Shown here: positions 47,737 to 57,400 of the stretch, in pieces
Numbering within the stretch: the stretch's first letter is position 1
How the letters are laid out: the number at the start of each line of letters is the position of its first letter
DNA from: Schistosoma mansoni
Taxonomy: Eukaryota; Platyhelminthes; Trematoda; Strigeidida; Schistosomatidae
Assembly (NCBI RefSeq): GCF_000237925.1
Contig: NW_017386026.1
Location: forward strand, 1,922,001 to 1,986,000
Direction: 5' to 3'
DNA length: 64,000 nt
Notes under the pieces: generated by a model
What the model was told of the DNA's origin: nothing
What the model saw: the letters and a program-made list of their open reading frames with translations, nothing else
Databases searched by the model: none
Made by a program: the position numbers and the translations under genes

Positions 47737-48099
47737 CATTTTGTCAGTGTCTTCAACATACAGGATTATGTCATCTGCGTATTCCAAGTCGATAAGTGTA
47801 CCTCCTAGTTGGAGATCAATGCCGGAAAATTTAGTCAAGGAGAGTGTTATTTCCAGCAGTAGGTTAATGATGAAGTCAAACGAAAGTGGGGATAGTGGAC
47901 AGCCTTGTCGGACATCACTTGAGGTTGTAAAATTAGATGACAGTTCGCCATAAGCTCTGACTCGACTGATAGCGTTCGGGTAAAGAGCCTCCACAAGGTT
48001 TATGTACTTCTGAAGTACAACCTTCAATAACATATATTGCCACAAAGCCTCACGGTCTACAGAGTCAAATGCTGCTTTTAAGTCAAGAGAAACTATCAT
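45685..48099 (-). CDS. 804-codon chimeric RTE-like reverse transcriptase frame
   Basis: The first 120 or so codons come from the outer copy: FIINLLLEITLS and LEYADDIILYVEDTDKM. The insertion junction lies right after this palm motif. The nested copy continues in frame: AVETAVISANKVNHKVREKQ, GRAAGPDRFTPEIFKDGG, FLDLKAAFDSVDREVLWQ, TSGVRQGCPLSPFLFNF and a second LEYADDIVLLGED, with C-terminal HFTYLGSLISPCGLV and RCIHSLCSTKF. So one frame has two palm motifs because one element landed in the other in phase. There is no endonuclease in this frame, and the upstream frame is stopped by a TAA near 48258. Translation is doubtful. Confidence 0.8.
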   Translation of the reverse strand: MIVSLDLKAAFDSVDREALWQYMLLKVVLQKYINLVEALYPNAISRVRAYGELSSNFTTSSDVRQGCPLSPLSFDFIINLLLEITLSLTKFSGIDLQLGGTLIDLEYADDIILYVEDTDKMNDIRKAVETAVISANKVNHKVREKQWISAASTALIDARKLIPPGSEHNEERSQLKRRLIRSLRNDREQWWVAKAREMEKAAAIGNSRQLFRLVKETGIRNPNISETISDKDGHIIHSQSRRLDRWAEHFRDQFNWPSATLQLPTIPSRPEWQIDVSPPTLCEVEKAIGNLKRGRAAGPDRFTPEIFKDGGPVLAVRLTEVLGRNWELDVIPSDWSQPLIVPVYKKGQKSSCDNHRGISLTNIVSKILASIILGRLTKAREEQTRENQAGFRPGRGCIDQIFTLRQVLEHRHKFRRPTIVVFLDLKAAFDSVDREVLWQCLSLKGVPKKYINLIKALYSNTTGRVRAYRELSSELITTSGVRQGCPLSPFLFNFVIDILLEIALSSAKPPGVELLPGGSLVDLEYADDIVLLGEDADNMQSLLTTISNYAGMFGMRFSPSKCKMLLQDWVASTPELMIGSEVVERVDHFTYLGSLISPCGLVCDEISARMQKARLAFANLRHLWRRRDIRLVIKGWVYCAAVRSVLLYGSETWPIRVEDIRRLLVFDHRCLRSIARISWDHRVSNAVVRKRVLGRDGKSIDEVVKLHQLRWLGHVLRMPDHRLPRRAMFHGVGVGWKKARGGQTKTWHKSMKSLTSGLGHVGRCRLPGWDSRDDSNRWLETLNAMAQNRLQWRRCIHSLCSTKF

Positions 48100-49790
48100 T
48101 GTCGGACGCCGATAAGCATGCCTCTGTTCTAAAACACGATGAATAGTGAATATGTGATCGATGCAGCCACGACCAGGTCTGAAGCCAGCCTGATTTTCTC
48201 GTGTTTGCAGTTCACGAGTCTTAGTCAGGCGCCCGATAATTGTTGAGGCTAGGATTTAAGATGCTATGTTAGCCAAACTAGTCCCTCTATGATTATCACA
48301 GGATGATTTTGTCCCCTTATATATTGGGACAATCAGAGATAGTGACCAGTCAGATGGGATTACGTCCAAATCCCAGATTTTAGCCAAAATATTGGTCAAC
48401 TTTATCACTAAAATTGGACTACCATATTTAAAGACCTCTGGAGCCAATCCATCTGGACCAGCTGCTCATCCTCGTTTCAGATTAGCTATAGCCTTTTGAA
48501 CTTGAGCTAGAGTCGGGAGACCTACTTCACTGTTTCATTCAGGTTTCCTGGTAATATTGGGCAGTTGTACAGTAGCTGAAGGCCAGCTGAACTGCTCCTT
48601 AAAGTGTTCCGTACATCCTTGTAAACGCCTGAGCTGAGAGCATATAAGCGTGTCGTCTTTTTCCGAGATTGTTTCGTTTACACTTGATTTCTTAATTCCT
48701 GTTTCTTTTATTAATCTGAAGAGTTGTCTAGTGTTGCCTACAGCCGCCGCCTTTTCCATTTCGTTGCCCACCACTGCTCACGATCGTTCCTTAGACTTTT
48801 AGTTAACCTAAATTTAATTTGTTTACGCTCTTCGTCGTGTTCAGAGCCTAATGGGATGAGTTTACGCGAATCCATCAGTGAAATAGACTAAGAAAAAATT
48901 CATTGCTGTTTTGGAACCCTTTGGTTTAAATTACTAATAGATGTTACTGTTGTTTCCACAGCTGTTCGTATATCTTTCCAAGCAACATCTGGGTCAGTCT
49001 CGTTTATAGAACTGCCTAGATGTGAACTCAGTTGTCCATGAAACTTACTTTTGGCTTTCTTATCGTCCAGTTCAATCCTAATGGGTCTTCTTGGTGTACT
49101 TTTTCTGCGTCCAGTAAGGTGCAAACAAATGCGTGCTCGTATTAAAGCGTGATCAGAGTCTAAACATGTATTCCAGTACGAGCGACAATCTTCTATCGAG
49201 CCTCTCCAACGATGACTGATGGCAATATGCTATATTTGAGTCCGTCGTTGGTTTAGTGCAGGTAGTCGCCATGTTAGACGATGTCTCTCCTTATGCTTAA
49301 AATTAGTGTTTGCTAAAAATAAATGATTGTCTGAGCATAGTTACAGCAGACGATCACCATTATCTGTTTGCTAAGCCAAATTACTAAAATACACACCTAA
49401 ATATTCTTCTGTTTGGTTTTAGCCACCTAATTGGGCAATAAAGTCACCCGCTGCCAGTACTATGTCTGAGCGTTTAGCCTTTTGAAGAAGTTCAGAGAGC
49501 TTTCTGTAAAAGTCATCTTTCACTTTATCCGGGCTGCAGTCAGTGGGAACGTAAACAGAAACGACGTGTTTCCCTACTTCTTAGGTTAGCGTATTTGAAA
49601 TGTGTATTGAGACCTTCAGAAAGACTCATAGTTTATCGTGTCGTTGGAATTTTGTTTGCAGGTGCAGCGTAAACGATTGGTTATATTTCTTCCAGCCCCC
49701 CCTATGAATCTGCTTGTCTGATTCGCGTTAAGTCGTAGACGCTGAAGACGCAAGTTTAGACGCCATAAGTGGTTTTCTAGAGCCAATCAA
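47737..49790 (-). pseudogene. 5' part of the outer RTE-like element
   Basis: The minus-strand order is endonuclease remnants (VVSVYVPTDCSPDKVK near 49560, SDIVLAAGDFIAQLGG near 49450, CLDSDHALIRARIC near 49150), then linker and RT: CDNHRGTSLANIAS, a TAA replacing Lys, and NQAGFRPGRGCIDHIF into FDSVDREALWQ. Multiple stops and shifts are present. The first part of the endonuclease is missing or unreadable above about 49700. Confidence 0.75.
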
Positions 49791-49973
49791 GTTTCATAAT
49801 AAAGGACGGCTTCTATGAGCAACTACTCTATAACTTTAAATATCACATATAAGACACAATGTACAACAATAATTAGTCAGATTAAAATAAAGGCAATGAT
49901 AAAATTCCTTTGCTACCTGCTCCCTCAAACTGAAACAGGTCGATTTCTTACAGGGATCTGTTTTTCTATTCAC

Positions 49974-50501
49974 GCCCCCAAATGCCCTGGTACCGCCGAG
50001 AGTGGGGAGAGTTCGTTCTCCCTCTCGAAATGCTCTCACATGGCCACGCGAATATATAGCCTCTGCCAGGGAATTCCTACTCACTGCCTTCTCGTGGCGG
50101 GGGTGTTGTTCACGAAGTTGAGAGGACGAAAAGCGAATGTCCGGCGCTTTAACCGAGTTGGTGGACACGGAAAGTTCACCTAGTGGAGTTGGAAAACCCT
50201 GATTCCAAACCAATGGTGCACATGGGCTCCACTATCCTGAAGGAACAAATGGCGTATGAACCAATTATTTGGTCACCGGCTACAATGGGACTGCATCTCC
50301 TCACGATTCTCCACTTCCTTGTGGACTAGACCTTCAGATCAAAGGCTAGGGATGTGGCCCCCTAAGAAAACCACCTGCTTCAGCCTGGGCATCTGAGCAG
50401 TATCACAGCCCTCACACAAATCGAATGAGATTTGTGAGGCGCATATTTATCTGGTGCTTCCTTGTACCAATATTTATGTGTTTAAATAAATAAATAATAA
50501 A
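49974..50501 (+). mobile_element. 528-bp non-coding retroposon, copy 2
   Basis: It starts GCCCCCAAATGCCCTGG, exactly where the copy at 17590 starts, and ends in TTTAAATAAATAAATAATAA. Perfect 12-bp duplications TTTTCTATTCAC lie at 49962-49973 and 50502-50513. Identical 5' ends in two independent insertions argue that this is full length. No pol III A/B-box pair or coding domain is evident. It lies about 480 bp upstream of TIR gene 2. Confidence 0.8.
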
Positions 50502-50513
50502 TTTTCTATTCAC

Positions 50514-50983
50514 AGAATCAAAACGGCTATATGAGTCACATCACATCAGCTGGTAATCGAAGCTCCATTTATATTTAACTAATTTAAGATTCGAAGGTTC
50601 TTGTAGCCGTAGATTTCTTATCAAATGAACTGGACTTATCTAATAAGCTGATTTCAGTATCAATAACTGGCTTTTGCGTTTTTGTTCTTATTGGAGGCGA
50701 TAGTACTACGTAAGTACAACAGCACGGCTCCCTTGTTATGATTCTTCAACATCCATTCTTATAAAATAAAGGAAAATGAGCCGTAAATGGTCATTGTGGG
50801 GTATACCGTGTCAACAAATTTGATTACCCTTTAACATACTTGTTTGCTAATAATAAAACGAGCGTGTCTTGCTATTTTGGAATTAATCTAGTAAGTAGAA
50901 TCAAATTATTATCTTAATTTTGTTCTATTCACTTCTCTTAATGAACTTTTTGTTGCCATTTCACTTCAGATAAATAACCGTAA
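50514..50983. other. Upstream region of TIR gene 2
   Basis: An acceptor-like TTTCACTTCAG lies 15 bases before the ATG, suggesting a spliced or trans-spliced 5' UTR. The homologous position in gene 1 also has an AG acceptor. No promoter motif stands out. Confidence 0.45.
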
Positions 50984-51436
50984 ATGAGTAAGAACGATTT
51001 CGGCGAATTATATGAAGCAACATCAAAGCACATAAAGCGGTTGATTATACTTGCTGATTCGAAAAAATATGCTACTGCGGAATTTGGTGAATCATTAAAA
51101 TCATTTCTGAATAGTTACAGCCCTGAAGACGCACCAACAAATATAACAGAGTATCGTACAAAGGTTGCGGTAGATATATTGTCAAAGTTATCAGTTTTTA
51201 ACAACCTTATATCTATTTATCGCGAATTAGGAAGAATGGCTATTCCTTTAAGTTATTCTACATTCAATCCACTCCCTTGTGAAAAATGGGTCCTCAAGCT
51301 GATGGAATTTCAACAATCATTGACTAATTATATGATCGTTAGCATAAGCTTCACACAGAAACTGATCAAATCTGATATATATTTGACGGAAGTACGGCGT
51401 ATCTTACATGTCATCAGTACTATGAGAATGTCTGAG
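50984..51436 (+). CDS. TIR gene 2 exon 1
   Basis: It encodes MSKNDFGELYEATSKHIKRL...RRILHVISTMRMSE (151 codons). It has eight residues more than gene 1, around NSYSPEDAPTNITEYR. Donor GTTTGA and a 37-bp intron follow. Confidence 0.8.
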
Positions 51437-54400
51437 GTTTGAATCACTTTATTCTTAAAATATGCTATATTAGGCTATACTTCCACTAACAACTTTAATT
51501 ATTTGTGCATTAAATACTGCATTAGCTTATGAATATAGTTCTTTTACAAAAATTCTTAGAGACTATGGTCTACGTAATATTTTAACGCGCTATACTTGCC
51601 ATGATCCAAAAATTAAAGTTTGTGGAATTATTTCCAGTTAATATTTATTTTCCAGTTGGCCATAAACATTTTTTTAACGTTTACCTATACTGATATCAGT
51701 CAACTTCATCTAAAAGAACAATATGTTGAACTTTTCGTGCAACAGTTCCATTATACTGTTATTGGAAGAAGAAAAAATCATTGTTTTGATGCCTCTATTC
51801 TCATCAAAGGTAGATTATTTGCAGACAATTATCATTTCCAAATAAATGCTGCGTTATCATTTTTAGTAATTTTAGTAATTTTATATTGATCAAAAGTACG
51901 GGGTATAGAAAATGGTGATATGATTTTCTGCAATGAAAATCAAATGTAAAATGAACTAGGACAGGATTCTAGCGACAGGCACTGGGTTCAAGTCTCTTTA
52001 AAGACATCAACATTGAGATGAAGGTAAACCTGAGTCCCAAGTAGGATAAAATCTGTATCCTGGATTTTATTGCTAGCTACATATCAAACCTGACATGGAT
52101 TATTTCTATTTATTGAAGTTTTTATTGTTAGTATAGCAGGTGCACTTTATTTGTTTCATTTGTTTGATTAATGGATATTAATTCGATTATATAATCACTT
52201 CTATTGATACCTAATTCTTTTCTAACTGGTCCTAGATATGAATGTATTTGGACTGGATCTTATATTCTTCTTCATACCTCATTCTAATATTTTGTTTCTT
52301 AAACAGACAGAACGTAGTATGCATTGATTAAAAAAGATCGCTATGGCGAGTTTACTTATTGGTATTTCCTCTTTAGTACTTGAACCTCCTTGCGAAATTG
52401 TGTAGTGCTGATACCGGTGACCCAGTTTGACTGTCTGTGAATTTTAATCATGTAGTTCAGTTTTTCTAATGAATGTGAACGACAGCTGTGTAATACTTAA
52501 CTTTAGTTGATCGTCGCGTATAGTGTAACACGTATATGCAACGTTGTAACACCTGTGTATGGTGGTTATAAATCTTGTTAAATTAGCGATAATAAACTGT
52601 TTATGTCATCAGTAAGTTATAAATGTGGGCTGGACAGTCACGTTTGAAATTAAGTCGAAGGTATTAATCATGTAAATATTAAGATATATATGGTTTAACT
52701 GATAGTCAATTCGTTAATCGCTTTAACTGAGTTGGTGATCTTAAAAACAACTTAAGATTAATAGGTTCAAATTAGCCGCTTCTTTAGTATTTAATGGTGG
52801 AAGGTATGCCAACTTATAGATACTAATGATACGAAACCTCAAAGCTTTAGCCAACTAAGTGAAATGATATAGGACTTTTCACTGATTTTTTTGCTTGAGT
52901 GCAGCCAACAATATGGTGATGAACTGGTCGAACAGATTTTATTTTAACCATTTAATTGGCTTGTTTGTTAGAGGTGTTAATTAATTTTTACAATTGGTCG
53001 GTGTGGTCTAAACAAGATGGCTTAATTATGAAGCCCGAATCGGGTAGAAAAAAGTTAAAAAAAATTTCAAAGGTTTTAAGAAATTTAGCGAATTTCCTAA
53101 CTGTCGCCTTTCAGTTCAATGAATGTGATAATATCGTTGTAACTTGATCAAAGCACTTGTATACCTGCTTATTATAATCTCTGGAATCTGATTACTTACT
53201 ACTGTATTAAAGATCGATATTATTCGGTTGGAGCAAAAGGGTAAGGTTGCATATGATGACGTTTATCATTCACAAGCCATTAGTCCACAACTAATTCAAC
53301 CACTAATCGAAACTTTATCGAAAATTACGAGTTATGTATAGTTTACTTATATGGTCAATAGTCAAAACCAAATACTTTGGATTAATCGATAATCTAACTA
53401 TTATTGTTTCTTATCAAATATGGGTCAAACCTACCTGAAAAAAATTTGTTTTTTTTATAAGATAAATAATTAATAAACGTAGACAATAAAGTATGCAGTC
53501 ACTAAAACTGCCAACACATAATGTAATTGTTAATAGTAAGACTTACTACTACAGGAGACAAATAAGTCCTCATGTTTCTAATTTTCACTATCATTTTACA
53601 GCATAAAACTACAAGCGTTTCAACCAAACTGTTTGCCTACGAACTTTTCTTCACTATGCAATTCAATCTGAATAAATTACTACTAGCTATAATTTCAAGT
53701 GCGCTTATTCTGTATCGTATCAGTGTCTTTTTGTTACAAATTTAGAATGAAGTGTACAAATTGGTACTTTTTTTCCAAATAATAGTGCTCCGTCTTTTGG
53801 CTCTAAACTCTGAAAACAGAATTGAGCTTGTCAATCGTGATATCGTGCGTCACTTGATATTGTTACCTGATTCTCAGTCATATGGCACAAATGAATTATC
53901 AACTACTATACATATCTTATCATCAAACGTTCCAGTTATTGATGCTACCCAAGAAATATTGTCACTAGCAGAAGCATATCGCAGTAACATAGCTGAATTG
54001 GAAGAAAAAGTTCGAACATATTTTGAAGGTGTTAGTATTGATGAATTCTTACTTCCAACTGAACCTGATATTGGTGATGACCAAAGTGGTACGTGAAAAC
54101 ACTGATTCAGTCATGTTTTTTCATGCTATTATATCACATATAAAAAGCAGGATTATTAAATTCATCTCATACACCAGTCTAAGCAATATCAATAATGATG
54201 AAATCTTATTTAACATAGAGAGTATGACTATACTATCAATACGAATGTGTTGAGGGTGGTCAGGTTTTTGTTTTTGCAATTTATTTCTGATAATACTGAA
54301 TCAGCACTTTTATCCCGTTAAATCTTGAAATTTGTTTGCTGTTTGACTCTACCACAAACAAAATGCTCTTTTCTGACTAGCATGATATTTCATACACTAT

Positions 54401-57400
54401 GTTATCCCAGTCCCCTCAAAGGATCTGTAGTTAAATTTATACTATATACCTTGACAGCTTACGTTGGTGAATTTTTAATCTTCCAGTCATCATTTCAGTT
54501 GTTTTTTTAATTAGTTGGGTGTTAGAAAATAAAATAGAAAGTTTCCTACATTGTATATTACTATGCCCGATCATAAGCACTTCTCTATGGACACTTCCAC
54601 GTTCAATAACGTTGTTAATTGACTAGTTGACAAGTGCCGGTTAATGTCCATCTAATCCTTTTACAATTAACCATAGTATTAAATGCTGTCAAAATATTAC
54701 AGAAACACTCTTCGACTTATGAAATTTTTGGACCTTGGTAATTCCCATGGTTACAGTCATTTAGAACTTGACGAAACTGAATGAATAAGAATTACACATC
54801 TAACGAATAAAGTAAATATTTTTGACTCATTTATAACTGACTGGTTTGGAAAGTAAATTGTTAGAAGGTGATGTAGAAAAATGGAGTTCATGGTTTAACA
54901 AGTTAGTCACACTACATACTTTCTACACGTGTTTCAGTTTTACAGCCTGATCAAAGTAAAACGTTAAGTATACGATTGTCCAAATAAGGAAATATAATCC
55001 AACCAACGGGAGTACATTCGGTTTACTGGATAATAGAATATGTTAAAGTATTAAAGACACGGTTCGAAACGGTTGTTCACCAACCCAGATTATTACTTAA
55101 GACATCCTTCTAATTTTATAAGTTTTACGGAGTTCTAAACTGCCGTAAAATCTTTTTGACACTGATATGATTAACTACATTTGCCTTTCATGGTAGTCGG
55201 GACTAAGAATATTTGTCCTCAATATAAAGACTGTTAACTAAGTCTACTAAATTCACAGACAAAGGGAGGGTAAATTTGTTATCTACTCATTAAACTGACC
55301 AGTTTTGGTCATATTAGACGATTTAAAGTAAATAACTTAAACGTTGGGGATGGTATTAGCCAAACAAACAATCGATTTGTGAGAAGTAATATATATACAT
55401 CGATAAGTTTTACTTCTTATCAAAGGATAAGAATTCAAGTTTGTAGTTATGAAGTTCGCGTGTTGTGATCGTGGGACTTAGAATTCACCAATATGTGATA
55501 TTGTTTATGCAGCGCTCATTCTACATAGTAATTTTAGAATGAAGTTTCTTTAAATTCTCTTATGAATGCTACATCAGAACAGAAAAGAGAAGACTGTTGG
55601 TTCAGTTATTTTGATGCGAAGCTAAGGGAAGAATTGGTGCGTACATCGTCGTCATGGATTCTACTATCAAGGTATATATTCGATAGAAATATAGTGAGCT
55701 GCAAATTAGCGGTGTAGGACACGCAATTCCTATCATTTTGCTAGACCAAATCAGCTATTATGAGTCTTAATCGGTTGTTACAATTATATAACGGAATTTT
55801 TTCAGAATAGAATTTGCTAAACATGCACATTTGAATTATTATTTTATAGAAGATACACCATCTGTCGTGGTAGAAGAAGGAAATACCTACCATCTGGATG
55901 GACATATTATGATAAGCTACAGTCATAACGATTACAAAATAGCACTTAAAATTAAAGAAAGCTTGGAAAATGAGGAAATCAAGGTATTTTATTTGTCATA
56001 TATATATATATATATATATATATATCCAACAGGAATTCATCATCTGCATAATGTTTCCTTTTGCCTATCGTTATGTCCTCCTAACTGTAAGCTGTCATTC
56101 AACTCATTAAATGTTGATAATTCGTTCACCTCTTTAAAATTACTGGTAATGAATTATACTTCTTATAGTTGAAAGCGTGAGTCAATTGAAGCTAGACCAC
56201 CATGAAAAACCTGGAAACACTGGACGGCCGTTTCGTCCTATTATGGGACTCCTCAGCAGTGCGCATCCACGAACCCGCTCTCGCAAGATTCGAACCCAGG
56301 ACCTACCAGTCTCGAGCCGAAGCCCTTAACCGATAGACCACTGAGCTGGCATCCAACGGTGTTAATGTCTAACTTCAACTGATCCACGAAGTTGAGCAAC
56401 CATTCACCAATCGTCTTCAGTGAGTTCCTATCTCATAACAGAAGTGGTTTTGAACTCCACTGGTCACTGCTTCTCACTAGAGCTCCTAGATATACTTCTC
56501 GAAGTCACTGGTGAGCATATAATGAGAGAAAACTATTGTTTCACTTCTCATAATTTAAAGTAAATTCAAAACTAGTCTGTATACATCTTATATATTTATT
56601 TCTTTTCAATTAGATCGTCATCAGGCTTTACTCTAATATACATAAGTATTTATATGAAAATGTTAGACCAATCAAGGCTATTTGAGTAAAGCCTGATGAC
56701 GATCTAATTGAAAACAATTGTTCGCTTACATATGTTGTTCTAATTTTCACCATGAGAATCTTTAATATATTTATTTCTGTCTATTTTCTCAGTTTTGGAT
56801 TGACAAAGAACACATGGTTCAACATGTTAAGATTTTAGATGCTATGGCAAACGCTGTAGAAAATGCTGCTATCGTATTAATACTTTTTTCGAAATCATAC
56901 CAAGATAGTGAAAATACTAAAGCAGGTAAGTACAAACCTGATTAAATACTACATAAAAATAATATTAACGAGATATTTATTAAAACTTCATCAAGAAATA
57001 TTAATCCAACTCAACAGGAGAAACAAAACTAAGCATAGATACTAGCAAACTAATCATCCTGCTATGCATAAAAGACAATTCATAAATTACAATGAGATTA
57101 TTAAAACCTTTCCGAATAGGTGTTTCACATAAACTTCAATAAAAATTGAAGAAAATGACTTTTTTTCGTACTTTTTACTTTGTTTCTTGATGTACATATT
57201 ATCTATGACTTTCTTTCAACATTTTATGACATATATCTGTATTCTCATCAGTAATATTTATATCTGTCTATTTTCTCAGTTTTGGATTGACAAAGAACAC
57301 ATGGTTCAAGATGTTAAGATTTTAGATGCTATGGCAAACGCTGTAGAAAATGCTGCTATCGTATTAATACTTTTTTCGAAATCATACCAAGATAGTAAAA

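Noticed and set aside
49836-50213. Open frame of about 100-125 codons shared by both 528-bp repeats
   Set aside because: The copies are nearly identical at DNA level, so sharing proves nothing. The second frame also extends into unrelated flank.
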